Positions 25,595-34,033 of a stretch of 64,000 nt of DNA are shown piece by piece (the first letter of the stretch is position 1; the number at the start of each line of letters is the position of its first letter). Source of the DNA: Bryobacterales bacterium F-183 (GTDB taxonomy: Bacteria > Acidobacteriota > Terriglobia > Bryobacterales > Bryobacteraceae); the NCBI GenBank assembly GCA_016865505.2, contig AP025252.1:1426001-1490000 (forward strand), given 5' to 3'. The position numbers were made by a program, and so were the translations under genes. The notes below the pieces were generated by a model. The model had not been told where the DNA came from, made no database searches, and saw only the letters and a program-made list of their open reading frames with translations.

Positions 25595-26482
25595 TCAAAA
25601 AAGATGAAAAGCGTCGGCCTTTAGGTGGATGGTACGGCCGGTACTGGGGTGGGGAAAGGTCAAGTACTGGGCGTGCAGAAGGTAGCCGCCGTCGCCGGGG
25701 AGGCCGGGGAGGTGTTCCAGCGGGTGGCCTGTGGGTCCATATAGAGGATCGCCGACAAGCGGGTGTCCAATGGAGGCTAAATGAATTCGGATTTGATGGG
25801 GTCGTCCGGAGTGGAGGCTGACTTCGAATACGGTGTGGCCTTGAGCGGTTCGGGTTAATACTCTGGCGATGGACTTTGCTTGTTTGCCGTTTGGTAGAGC
25901 GGCCCAGACGGAACCGAGTCTTGGGTGAGGCACGAGGCCGATAGGAGTGTTGATTTCATACTCAGAGTGTTGCGCGGTGTGCTGGGCCAGGGCACGGTAG
26001 ATCTTTTGGATTTTCGGGGTGTTCCAGTTTGCCGTGAGGTTGGCTGCGGCTTGGGTTGTTTTGGCGAAGAGTACGATGCCGCTGGTGGCGCGGCCGAGGC
26101 GATGGACGGGGTTGGCGGAAGGGGTGTGGTCCTGCACGAGGCGGAGGAGGGTGTTGTGAAGGAAGCCGCCGCCGGGTAAGGTGGGGAGTCCGCTGGGTTT
26201 GTGGACGGCGAGAAGGTCGGCGTCGTCATACAAAATATCGAAGTGTTGCGGGGTTTCGGGTTCGGTCCAGGGCGGGCGGTTCCAGATGAGGGTTTGGCCG
26301 GTGACGAGGAGTTCGGGACCAACGGCGGGGATGCCGTTGAGCGTGATTTCACCGTTGTCGAGCCGTTGTTGCCAGGTTTGGGGAGTGGAGTGCGAGTAAC
26401 GGGCGGCAAGATGCGACAGCAAGGTTTGACCTTGGTGTTCCGGGCCGATGATGCTGGTGTACGCAAAGCCCTGGTTCGGCAT
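25595..26482 (-). CDS. RluA-family RNA pseudouridine synthase with variant motif II
   Basis: The 295-residue protein has an S4-like RNA-binding domain near residues 20-70 and an RluA catalytic domain with VHKPSGLPT, the motif region HRLGRATSG at 127-135, and SGRPHQIRIHL with GDPLYG. The family normally has HRLDRxTSG, with Asp as the catalytic nucleophile. Here the codon is GGC (Gly130), confirmed on the nucleotide sequence. Related Gly-variant proteins may exist, so loss of activity is not certain. The gene is monocistronic and divergent from a PEP-CTERM gene. Confidence 0.85.
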   Translation of the reverse strand: MPNQGFAYTSIIGPEHQGQTLLSHLAARYSHSTPQTWQQRLDNGEITLNGIPAVGPELLVTGQTLIWNRPPWTEPETPQHFDILYDDADLLAVHKPSGLPTLPGGGFLHNTLLRLVQDHTPSANPVHRLGRATSGIVLFAKTTQAAANLTANWNTPKIQKIYRALAQHTAQHSEYEINTPIGLVPHPRLGSVWAALPNGKQAKSIARVLTRTAQGHTVFEVSLHSGRPHQIRIHLASIGHPLVGDPLYGPTGHPLEHLPGLPGDGGYLLHAQYLTFPHPSTGRTIHLKADAFHLF

Positions 26483-26556
26483 CTCGCTTCAGTTTAGCGG
26501 CAAACTTGTACTAGTAGGTGTTGCGGAACTGTAAGACAAGTGGTACCTTCTGGCTC

Positions 26557-27222
26557 ATGATGAGGCTACTTCGTACAGGATTCGCGTATGCTGCTCTGCT
26601 GATGGCTGCGGTCGTACCTGCAGCGGCGGATACGGTGGCGGCAGATTTTCTGAACGGCGGACTGATTGGGTTTAGTTGTCCGGCGCCGTTTCAAGGATGT
26701 AACGCGGGATATGCGTTTACTGTGAACCAGACGGTGAGGGTGACGTCGCTGGGCGTCTACGACTCGCAAGCTGGCATTCATGGCATCGTGAATAACCACC
26801 AGGTAGGAATTTGGAATGCCAGTAATAATCTGGTCGCTTCTGCGACGGCCGGGTTATCCTCACCGATCGTGACAGCGGCAGCCTCAGGGATTGGACGGTG
26901 GTTGTTTCAACCGATTACGCCGCTGAATCTAGCGCCGGGCACCTACATCATTTCGGCGTTCTATCCAACCGGCGAGGAATATTTTGTGAGTTCCTCGGCG
27001 TCGACCACAGTGCCGGAGATTACGATCGGGCTGCCCTGGCAAAAAATTTCGGCGTCCTTCGAGAGACCGACCACGGTGATCAACACGCCTCGCTTTGGGT
27101 ACTTCGGGCCGGGCTTTCAGATTGCGACGGCCGTGCCTGAGCCTGCTTCAGCGGGATTGCTGATTGCGGGTCCTGTGGGTGCGTTGCTGGTGTTGCGGCG
27201 CCGCCGGCGTCCTACGGCGTAA
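26557..27222 (+). CDS. PEP-CTERM protein with DUF4082-like domain
   Basis: The 221-residue product has a signal peptide ending in PAAADTV. Its body has the pattern of DUF4082, as in YAFTVNQTVRVTSLGVYD, HQVGIWNASNNLVASATA and NLAPGTYIISAFY. The tail is VPEPASAG, a hydrophobic helix and RRRRRPTA. The ATG at 26557 is chosen because the upstream frame start at 26518 precedes unlikely residues. It is a secreted surface-associated protein of unknown role. Confidence 0.8.
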   Translation: MMRLLRTGFAYAALLMAAVVPAAADTVAADFLNGGLIGFSCPAPFQGCNAGYAFTVNQTVRVTSLGVYDSQAGIHGIVNNHQVGIWNASNNLVASATAGLSSPIVTAAASGIGRWLFQPITPLNLAPGTYIISAFYPTGEEYFVSSSASTTVPEITIGLPWQKISASFERPTTVINTPRFGYFGPGFQIATAVPEPASAGLLIAGPVGALLVLRRRRRPTA

Positions 27223-27242
27223 ACGAGTTTTCGGTTTTGTGT

Positions 27243-27282
27243 AGCCCCGCAGGCTGGATTGTGTCCAGTTTGCGGGGCTTTT
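27243..27282 (+). terminator. Rho-independent terminator after PEP-CTERM gene
   Basis: AGCCCCGCA (27243-27251) pairs with TGCGGGGCT (27271-27279), with an inner CTGGA/TCCAG pair. TTTTGT follows. It ends the PEP-CTERM transcription unit before the VOC gene. Confidence 0.85.
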
Positions 27283-27342
27283 GTCGTTAAACGGGCACTA
27301 GGCTGGATTCGTGGTTACTGGTGCGGTAAACGTTGAGGGTAG

Positions 27343-27777
27343 ATGCGTACCGCATTGTTGCTTCCGCTGCTGGGGCTATTGTTCGCCTGCCAGCGGCCTC
27401 CCAAAGCTATGGTTCATCCTGTCGGGTACTTTGAGATTCCGGTTCACGATCTGGATCGCGCGCAACGTTTTTATGAGGGTGTGTTTGAGGTCACGCTGGA
27501 GCGGCGTAAGGTGGACGGGTACGACATGGCGCTGTTTCCTTTTGCGGCTGGAAGCGCCGGGGCGACCGGGGCTTTGGTGAAGGGCGATATCTACATCCCT
27601 GCGAAAGCGGGTCCGGTGCTGTACTTCGGCTGTCAGGACGTGGTGCGCACTCTGGGGCGTGCGGTGCAGGCGGGTGGCAAGGTCCTCTATCAGCCGAAGA
27701 CTGTGGAGCCCGGCATTATGGTGGCGGAGTTTGAGGATAGCGAGGGCAACCGGATCGCGCTGCAGTCGCGTCCTTAG
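27343..27777 (+). CDS. Lipoprotein with VOC/glyoxalase-fold domain
   Basis: The 144-residue product has an N-terminal lipoprotein signal (MRTALLLPLLGLLFAC, lipobox LFAC with Cys16) and then a vicinal-oxygen-chelate fold: GYFEIPVHDLDRAQRFYEGVFEVTLE and a C-terminal MVAEFEDSEGNRIALQS. VOC proteins bind metals and act as isomerases, dioxygenases or resistance proteins, normally in the cytoplasm. The ATG at 27343 follows GAGGGT, which supports the start and so the signal. An internal ATG at 27409 would give a cytoplasmic form. It lies 32 bases before the M81 gene and probably shares its operon. Confidence 0.78.
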   Translation: MRTALLLPLLGLLFACQRPPKAMVHPVGYFEIPVHDLDRAQRFYEGVFEVTLERRKVDGYDMALFPFAAGSAGATGALVKGDIYIPAKAGPVLYFGCQDVVRTLGRAVQAGGKVLYQPKTVEPGIMVAEFEDSEGNRIALQSRP

Positions 27778-27809
27778 GCGCGGTGCTGCTTGCATGTATG
27801 CTGTGTCCG

Positions 27810-29297
27810 ATGCTCCGTGTTCTGATTTGCGAGTGTAAGCAAGAGATTTCGTCGTTCAATCCGGTGCTGGGCCGGTATGAGGATTTTTCTGTCTCCTTCG
27901 GACAGCAGGTGATCGACGCGCATCGGGGCGTGGGGTCCGAGGTGGGCGGCGCGATCTCGGTGTTCGATGGCGAGCCGGAAGTGGAGATGGTGCCGGGGTA
28001 CAGCGCGGTGGCGATTACGTCCGGCGGTACGGTAGCGGATGCGGACTTTGCGCGGATCGCGCAGGAGTTTTTGGAGGCCGTGCGGAGTGCGCGCGATGTG
28101 GATGGGATCTACTTCGCGATGCATGGGGCGATGGCGGCGCAGACGGAGCACGACGTCGAAGGGTACCTGCTGCAGGAGGCTCGCAAGATTGTTGGCGAGC
28201 GGATTCCCATTGTCACGTCACTGGACCTGCACGGGATCCTGACGGATCGGATTGTCGAGCATTCGAACGCGGTGGTGCTGTACCACACGTATCCGCATGT
28301 CGATTTCTTTGAGACGGGGCAGCGGTCGGCGAGATTGCTGTTGAAGATCCTGCGGGGTGAGGTACGGCCGGTGACGGCGCGGGTGTCGATTCCGGCGTTG
28401 GTGCGCGGGGTGGAGTTGCGTACGGAGACGGGCAAGTGGGGATCGTGCGTGCGGCGTGCGATTGCGGTGGAGAATGGGCCTCGTGGATTGTCCGGCGGGA
28501 TGTTCATTGGGAATCCGTTCACGGATGTACCGGAGTTGTGTTCGAACGTACTGCTGGTGACTGATGATGATGCGGCGCTGGCCGAGCGCGAGGCCTTGGC
28601 AATCGCGAATGAGTTCTGGGGGATGCGGGAGCATCTGTATCAACAACTGACGCCTTTGGATGAGTGTGTACGGCTGGCGGCTGCGGAGACTGGGCATACG
28701 GTGTTGGTGGATGCGGCGGATGCAACGAGTTCCGGGGCGTCCGGCGATAGCAACGCGATCTTGCGGGCATTGGTGGAGGCTGGGTACAAGCGTACGGTGT
28801 TGCTGCCGCTGGTGGATCCTCCGGCGGTGGATGCTGCTTTTTTAGCAGGAGTGGGGGCGACGGTGCATGTACCGCTGGGTGGGAGCCTGGACCCGAGGTT
28901 TGAGCCGCTGGAGATGGAGTGCAAGGTACGGATGCTGTTCGACGGGCGCTTCAAGAACGAAAGCCATGGGAGTTACTGGAACGGCGGAAGGTCCGCGCTG
29001 CTGGAGAGTGGGAACTACATGATGACGGTGACGAGCAAGGCGGTGAGCTTGTACGACCGGTCTTTGTTCTATGCCATGGGGCAGGATCCGTTGGACTTTG
29101 ACACGGTGATTGTGAAGAGTCCGCATTGCCAGTTCCATATGTTTGAGGGTCCTTCGAAGTTGTATTTGAATGTGGATGCGCCGGGGTCCACAAGTGCGGA
29201 TGTGCGGAGTTTGGGGCATACGCGGTGTGCGCGGCCGATGTATCCGCTCGATGCGGAGGTCGCGTTTGCGCCAGTGGCGAAGCTGTTTCGCAGATAA
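27810..29297 (+). CDS. M81/MlrC family metallopeptidase-like protein
   Basis: The 495-residue protein matches the MlrC (M81) family. The metal-site signatures are in AMHGAMAAQTEHDVEG, SLDLHGILTDRIV and YHTYPHVDFFETG. The founding member cleaves linearised microcystin; other members are of unknown substrate and may be amidohydrolases. The ATG at 27810 begins MLRVLICECKQEISSFNP, the usual family start. It lies between the lipoprotein VOC gene and an enolase-superfamily gene, 14 bases before the latter, so the three form an operon. Cytoplasmic location is likely. Confidence 0.85.
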   Translation: MLRVLICECKQEISSFNPVLGRYEDFSVSFGQQVIDAHRGVGSEVGGAISVFDGEPEVEMVPGYSAVAITSGGTVADADFARIAQEFLEAVRSARDVDGIYFAMHGAMAAQTEHDVEGYLLQEARKIVGERIPIVTSLDLHGILTDRIVEHSNAVVLYHTYPHVDFFETGQRSARLLLKILRGEVRPVTARVSIPALVRGVELRTETGKWGSCVRRAIAVENGPRGLSGGMFIGNPFTDVPELCSNVLLVTDDDAALAEREALAIANEFWGMREHLYQQLTPLDECVRLAAAETGHTVLVDAADATSSGASGDSNAILRALVEAGYKRTVLLPLVDPPAVDAAFLAGVGATVHVPLGGSLDPRFEPLEMECKVRMLFDGRFKNESHGSYWNGGRSALLESGNYMMTVTSKAVSLYDRSLFYAMGQDPLDFDTVIVKSPHCQFHMFEGPSKLYLNVDAPGSTSADVRSLGHTRCARPMYPLDAEVAFAPVAKLFRR

Positions 29298-29311
29298 TCG
29301 AAGGACTCACT

Positions 29312-30445
29312 ATGAAGATCACGGAGATTCGCGCGTTCGGGTTGCGCGGGCGTACGCCAGAGGGTGGCTGGACCAACGAACTGAAGCCGGAAGACTGCGT
29401 CCACACGGTGGTGCGGGTGCGTACGGACGAGGGTGTGACGGGTTGGGGTAGCGTGTTTACCAGCGAGGATCTGGTGAAGGCGTCGCTGCAGTTGCTGCGG
29501 CCGCTGTACGAAGGCGAGAGTGCGATTGAGCCGGAGCGGGTGAGCGAGAAGCTGCATCAGAATACGTTCTGGCAGGGTCGCGGCGGGGCGGTGACGCATA
29601 CGATTAGTGGGATCGACATCGCGCTTTGGGACATTCTGGGCAAGGTCACCGGGCAGCCTGTGGGGCGTTTGCTGGGGGGCCGTTATCGCGAGCGGGTGCG
29701 GCCGTATGCGTCGCTGCTGATGCGGGAGCCGGATCGGATGGCGGATGAGATCCTGCCGGTGAAGGCGAAGGGATTCCGGGCGTTCAAGATCGGTTGGGGT
29801 CCGTTTGGACGCCGCGATGCGAAGACGGATGAGGCGATTGTACGGGCGGCGCGCGAGGCGGCGGGCGCGGACGCGATGCTGATGGTGGACGCCGGTGGTA
29901 GCGACGCGTTCTGGCCGGGCAATTACAAATGGGCCGTGAATACGGCGGAAATGCTCAAGGATTACGACGTCGCGTGGTTTGAAGAGGCGCTGCATCCGGA
30001 TGCGCTGGAGGATTTTGTGGCGCTGCGGCGGGTGTCCAAGGTGCCGATTAGCGGGGGCGAGGTACTGACGCGGCGGCAGTCGTTCGAGCCGTGGCTACGA
30101 GCTGGAGCGTTCGACATCGTGCAGCCGGATGTCACGAAGGTTGGCGGGATCAGCGAAGAGCGGAAGATCGCGCAGATGGCGCGGGATTACGGCGTGCGGT
30201 TCATTCCGCATGGCTGGAATACGGCGCTTGGGTTGGCGGCGGACTTGCAGTTGGCGTCGGCGTTTGCGGGTACCGACATTGTCGAGTACTTGACGGGGTC
30301 GCCGTTTATCGATGAGTTGGCGGTTGGGGGTTGGAAGCTGGACGCGGATGGGATGTTGGAGATTCCCGATAAGCCGGGGTTGGGCGTCGAGGTCGACCTG
30401 GACGCCCTGGCTGCGTTTTCCGGCGTTAGCTCTTGTGATTCTTGA
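29312..30445 (+). CDS. Enolase-superfamily (mandelate racemase/muconate-lactonizing) enzyme
   Basis: The 377-residue protein starts at an ATG with AAGGA in front (MKITEIRAFGLRGRTPEGGW). It has the superfamily order: a Lys segment FRAFKIGWG, then metal ligands in MVDAGGSDAFW (Asp), WFEEALHPDA (Glu) and ISGGEVLT (Glu), plus VQPDVTKVGG and the catalytic IPHGWNT His. These enzymes abstract an alpha-proton from sugar acids and related carboxylates. The specific substrate cannot be named. The gene is the last of the VOC-MlrC-enolase cluster, and its end overlaps the convergent DUF442 gene by 20 bases. Confidence 0.88.
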   Translation: MKITEIRAFGLRGRTPEGGWTNELKPEDCVHTVVRVRTDEGVTGWGSVFTSEDLVKASLQLLRPLYEGESAIEPERVSEKLHQNTFWQGRGGAVTHTISGIDIALWDILGKVTGQPVGRLLGGRYRERVRPYASLLMREPDRMADEILPVKAKGFRAFKIGWGPFGRRDAKTDEAIVRAAREAAGADAMLMVDAGGSDAFWPGNYKWAVNTAEMLKDYDVAWFEEALHPDALEDFVALRRVSKVPISGGEVLTRRQSFEPWLRAGAFDIVQPDVTKVGGISEERKIAQMARDYGVRFIPHGWNTALGLAADLQLASAFAGTDIVEYLTGSPFIDELAVGGWKLDADGMLEIPDKPGLGVEVDLDALAAFSGVSSCDS

Positions 30446-30941
30446 TGTAGTCGAAGGCGAAGGCTTTGAGGGCGGCGCTGGTGAGGCCGAGTTCTGTGGC
30501 TTCGTTGGAAGCGCGTTCGATGTCCCACTTGTCGATGAGGACACGCTTGATCATCCACATGGCGGCGGCGCGGTTGCCACTGGCGCAATGGATGAAGGCG
30601 GGCTGATTGGCGGAGTCCTTCATGACTTCGAGGAAGCGATCGACGACGGCCGGGTCCGGCTTGATGCCGTTGAGCGGCAGGTGGAAGTACGCGAGTGAGG
30701 CCGCTTTGGCTGCTGTGGCTTCCGCTTCTACGTTGGCGTTCTTTTCGGTTTCCTGGCGGAGGTTGATGACGGACGCGAAGCCGCGCTTCTTGATAGCGGC
30801 GAAGGCTTCTGGGGTGGTGGCTCCGGCGCAGGCAACGGTGGATTCGATCTGCGTGTAATTGGTGACGCCGGCGACTTCTGGCTTGGTGACTTGCGCGGTC
30901 AAGGTCGCGGCAAGGGCGAGGCCTGCGATGAAGTACTTCAT
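30426..30941 (-). CDS. Secreted DUF442/PTP-like phosphatase
   Basis: The 171-residue protein has a signal peptide (MKYFIAGLALAATLTAQ) and the DUF442 signature loop HCASGNR at residues 118-124, with Cys119 as nucleophile and Arg124 for phosphate binding. This phosphatase-like fold occurs fused to or near beta-lactamase-like sulfide proteins, or alone. The mature protein is periplasmic. Convergent with the enolase gene, the two overlap by 20 bases. Confidence 0.85.
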   Translation of the reverse strand: MKYFIAGLALAATLTAQVTKPEVAGVTNYTQIESTVACAGATTPEAFAAIKKRGFASVINLRQETEKNANVEAEATAAKAASLAYFHLPLNGIKPDPAVVDRFLEVMKDSANQPAFIHCASGNRAAAMWMIKRVLIDKWDIERASNEATELGLTSAALKAFAFDYIKNHKS

Positions 30942-30955
30942 ACCTTTATTATGAG

Positions 30956-30986
30956 ACCGCCTCCGGGTACGTGGGCCGGAGGCGGT
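30956..30986. terminator. Hairpin between DUF442 and PEP-CTERM genes
   Basis: ACCGCCTCCGG (30956-30966) pairs perfectly with CCGGAGGCGGT (30976-30986). A TTTTC tract follows on the plus strand. On the minus strand the tail is ATAATAAA, only partly T-rich. It probably acts on the minus-strand PEP-CTERM gene, and its position just upstream of the DUF442 start suggests it insulates that gene. Confidence 0.5.
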
Positions 30987-30996
30987 TTTCTGTCGT

Positions 30997-31695
30997 TTAG
31001 CGGTTGCGACGGTGGCGGAGACCAGCCAAGGTGGCGAGGCCGGTGCCGAGCCAGAGGGCGGCGGCTGAAGGTTCGGGTACGCCGGTAGGCGTGGGAGTGG
31101 AGAAGGCGATGTTGTCGACGCCTACCCAATCGAAGAAGTTTCCGGGTATTACGGCGACTGACGTGATGTTGCCGAGACCACTCAGGCTGAGCCTTTCCTG
31201 CCCAGTAGCGGACCCGTTGAGCGAGACGGAGCCGAGCAGTGAACTGCCGTTAAAGGCACGAATCTCAATCAAGGACAAAGGCGCAACCCCAGCGAAATCC
31301 GCGGAGAAGCTGATGATCGGGTTCGCGAACGTGATGAGGAAGCTGGCGTTGCCGTTTTCCGCCAACCAGCCCTGGAAGTTTCGTAGGATGTTGCCGCTGA
31401 CCAGGGCGGGACCACCCAAAATTCCGGCGTTCAAACTCGTGGAGGACACAATGCGCATGTCGGTGTTGGTCGCCCAACCGGAGCCCGTGAAGGCGTTGGG
31501 CGAGAAGGTGGCACCGGTGGTGGCGGCGTATTGGTTGCTAAGGACCGTGTTCACGGCAAGTCCGCCGATGGGATCGCCGGCGTCAAAGGTGATGAGAAAG
31601 CTGTCCGCCTTGGCGGCAGCGGCGACAGCGAGCAGGGATAAGGCGCAGCGTAGAACTGTCCCCCTCGCGGAAGCTCCGAGATTGTGTTTTTTCAT
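30997..31695 (-). CDS. PEP-CTERM sorted secreted protein
   Basis: The 232-residue product starts MKKHNLGASARGTVLRCALSLLAVAAAAKADS, a signal peptide ending in AKA. The middle is a beta-rich region with repeated NGSSLLGSVSLNG-like strands. The tail is VPEPSAAALWLGTGLATLAGLRHRRNR, the PEP-CTERM type. The upstream open frame to 31968 lies inside the enolase gene region, so the ATG at 31695 is used. Function is unknown. Confidence 0.82.
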   Translation of the reverse strand: MKKHNLGASARGTVLRCALSLLAVAAAAKADSFLITFDAGDPIGGLAVNTVLSNQYAATTGATFSPNAFTGSGWATNTDMRIVSSTSLNAGILGGPALVSGNILRNFQGWLAENGNASFLITFANPIISFSADFAGVAPLSLIEIRAFNGSSLLGSVSLNGSATGQERLSLSGLGNITSVAVIPGNFFDWVGVDNIAFSTPTPTGVPEPSAAALWLGTGLATLAGLRHRRNR

Positions 31696-31765
31696 TGGTA
31701 GATTCACTTGAGCGACGCGATTCGATGCGTCACATTTATGAATCTTAACAACTAAATCGCTGGCC

Positions 31766-33013
31766 TTAGGCTTTGGGTCCGTCCCAGCCGAAGCCGGGCT
31801 TGTCGTGCGGCTCCATGTAGATGCCTTCGGGGCCTCGCGACAGCTTGTAGTCTTCTTCGAACTTCTTGTAGTAGTCCTTGGGGCCGCCGGGTGGGGGCAT
31901 GAACATTTCGCACCACGGGGAGTTGACCGTCGCGGCGGTGAAGGCGACGGATTCGGGTGTGAGTCCACCGCCGTGGGGGATGACCGGGATGTCGTAGGCG
32001 GCGGCGAGGGCGGCGATTTTGCGGGCTTCGGTGAGGCCGCCGCACCACTGCAGATCGGGCTGCCAGATTTCGGCGGATTCGTGTTCGAGTAGCTGGCGGA
32101 AGCCGTAGCGGCCGTACTCGTGTTCGCCGGTTACGATGCGGGTGGATTTGATCTGCTTGCGGAGGCGTCCGAAGCCGGCGTAGTCGTGCGGCTGCAGGAC
32201 TTCTTCCATCCAGTAGATGCGGTAGGGCTCCATCATCTCAGCCATTTCGAGGGTGTAACGCTCGGTCCAGGCCATCCAGCAATCGAGCATGATGTCGCCG
32301 TCGGGTCCGAGGGCGGTACGGGCGCGCTTGACGAGTTCGAGGTTCTTCTTCTGGCCGTCGCGGCCATCGGCTGGGCCGTGCGGAATGGCAAGCTTCAGGC
32401 GCTTGTAGCCGAATTCGACGTGCTGTTCGATGTCGTTGCCGGTGCAGTAGGTGGGAATACGGTCCTTGGTTTTGCCGCCCAGGAGCTTGTAGACCGGCAT
32501 GTTCAGGGCTTTGCCGACGATGTCCCAGAGGGCGACGTCGACGCCGCTGATGGCGTTCATTGTCACGCCCATGCGGCCGTAGGACATGGTGGAGCGCCAC
32601 ATGATGTCCCAGAGCTTTTCGATCTCGAAGGGATCCTCATTCATGAGCAGCTTGATGAGGTGCTGCTCGATGATGTAGTTGCCGGCGTTGCCACCGTTGC
32701 CGTAGCCGCTGATGCCTTTGTCGGTGTTGATCTCTACCGTGAAGTCGCCAAGCTTGCCGGGGTCGGGATTGAAGAGCGAACGGGTGGCCTTGTACTTGGG
32801 GTAGATCGACATCGGGTTGGCCACTTCGACGCCTTGGGTGGACCAGGCGTTGGGGTCCGGTTTGTAGGTCGGCACAGGCTGGCGGGGGCGCGTCTTGACG
32901 ATGCGTACGCCGGTGATCTTCATACGGCTTTTGCCGAAGTCGGGGACTTGTGCGGAGGCGAGTACACCAGCGGCGGCGAGGGAGGACTGGAGGAATCGGC
33001 GGCGGTTCATCAT
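31766..33013 (-). CDS. Tat-exported enolase-superfamily enzyme resembling L-rhamnonate dehydratase
   Basis: The 415-residue protein begins NRRRFLQSSLAAAGVLASA, a typical twin-arginine signal. The mature part follows L-rhamnonate dehydratase closely in several places: PMSIYPKYKATRSLF, VMNAISGVDVALWDIVGKALNMPVYKLLGG, IMLDCWMAW, IWQPDLQWCGGLTEA and VIPHGGG. Residues Asp, Glu and Glu for Mg2+ and the His base are present. Known rhamnonate dehydratases are cytoplasmic, so a Tat signal is unexpected. It lies 19 bases downstream of an LLM monooxygenase gene on the same strand, one operon. Substrate specificity is an inference. Confidence 0.85.
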   Translation of the reverse strand: MMNRRRFLQSSLAAAGVLASAQVPDFGKSRMKITGVRIVKTRPRQPVPTYKPDPNAWSTQGVEVANPMSIYPKYKATRSLFNPDPGKLGDFTVEINTDKGISGYGNGGNAGNYIIEQHLIKLLMNEDPFEIEKLWDIMWRSTMSYGRMGVTMNAISGVDVALWDIVGKALNMPVYKLLGGKTKDRIPTYCTGNDIEQHVEFGYKRLKLAIPHGPADGRDGQKKNLELVKRARTALGPDGDIMLDCWMAWTERYTLEMAEMMEPYRIYWMEEVLQPHDYAGFGRLRKQIKSTRIVTGEHEYGRYGFRQLLEHESAEIWQPDLQWCGGLTEARKIAALAAAYDIPVIPHGGGLTPESVAFTAATVNSPWCEMFMPPPGGPKDYYKKFEEDYKLSRGPEGIYMEPHDKPGFGWDGPKA

Positions 33014-33032
33014 GGTGACGCCATGCAGTCTA

Positions 33033-34022
33033 TCATTCGGCCATGGCTTGTGCGGCGATTTGGAAGGAGCGGAGGCGGAGGGGGTGCTCGTAGAGGTCCG
33101 AGGTGAGGATGACCTCTTTGACGCCGGTACGTTCGATGAAGCGGTGCAGCATGGTGCGTACGGTGGCGGGGCCTCCGATGATTGCGGCTGTCATGCGGGA
33201 TTCGACGGTGAATTTTTCCGCGGGGGTCCAGAGGCCGTCCATGGTGTCGACGGGTGGGGGTACGAAGACGGGTCCGCCGCGGATGAGGCGGAGATGCCGC
33301 TGCATGGCGGAGGTCGCAAGGCGTTGGGCTTCTTCGTCAGTTTCGGCAGCGATCAACGGGATGCCGGCCACAGCGTACGGCTCGGCGAGGTACTGCGAGG
33401 GTTGGAATTCTTCGTGATAGATTTCCAAGGCTTCAAACAGGAGCATCGGGGCGAAGTGGCTGGCGAAGGCGAAGGGCAGGCCTAGCTGGGCGGCGAGCTT
33501 GGCGCTGTAGGTGCTGGAGCCGAGCAGCCATACTGGAACGTTCGTGCCAGTGCCAGGGTACGCGATGGGTTTCGGGGCCTTGGTGGCGGGGCCGAGGTAG
33601 GTGAGAAGGTCGTCCACCTGGCGCGGGAATTCGTCCTCGACGGCTTTGTAGCCGAGGGCGCGGGCGGTGGGTCCGTCAGAGCCGGGGGCGCGGCCGACAC
33701 CGAGGTCGATGCGGTTGGGGTAGAGCGTTTCGAGGGTGCCGAACTGTTCGGCGATCACAAGTGACGAATGATTGGGCAGCATGATGCCGCCGGAGCCGAC
33801 GCGGATGGTGGATGTCGCGTTGGCGACGTGACCGATCAACAACGAGGTAGCGGCGCTGGCGATGCCGGGCATGCTGTGGTGTTCGGCGAGCCAGAAACGG
33901 GTGAAGCCCCAACGTTCGGCGTGCTGCGCGAGGTCGACGGTGTTGCGGTAGGTTTCGGCGATGGTGCCGCCGTCGCGCACGGGAGCGAGGTCGAGGATCG
34001 AGAAACGGGCACTGGCTGGCAT
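33033..34022 (-). CDS. LLM-class flavin-dependent monooxygenase (luciferase-like)
   Basis: The 329-residue protein begins [19 protein letters not shown] and continues [64 protein letters not shown], the classic bacterial-luciferase-family N-terminal half. [18 protein letters not shown] follows. Enzymes of this group use FMNH2 for monooxygenation. The ATG at 34022 is only 11 bases from the divergent LigD start, so promoters must lie within the genes. It is in operon with the Tat-exported dehydratase. The substrate is unknown. Confidence 0.85.
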   Translation of the reverse strand: MPASARFSILDLAPVRDGGTIAETYRNTVDLAQHAERWGFTRFWLAEHHSMPGIASAATSLLIGHVANATSTIRVGSGGIMLPNHSSLVIAEQFGTLETLYPNRIDLGVGRAPGSDGPTARALGYKAVEDEFPRQVDDLLTYLGPATKAPKPIAYPGTGTNVPVWLLGSSTYSAKLAAQLGLPFAFASHFAPMLLFEALEIYHEEFQPSQYLAEPYAVAGIPLIAAETDEEAQRLATSAMQRHLRLIRGGPVFVPPPVDTMDGLWTPAEKFTVESRMTAAIIGGPATVRTMLHRFIERTGVKEVILTSDLYEHPLRLRSFQIAAQAMAE

Positions 34023-34033
34023 GACTCTTTTAG

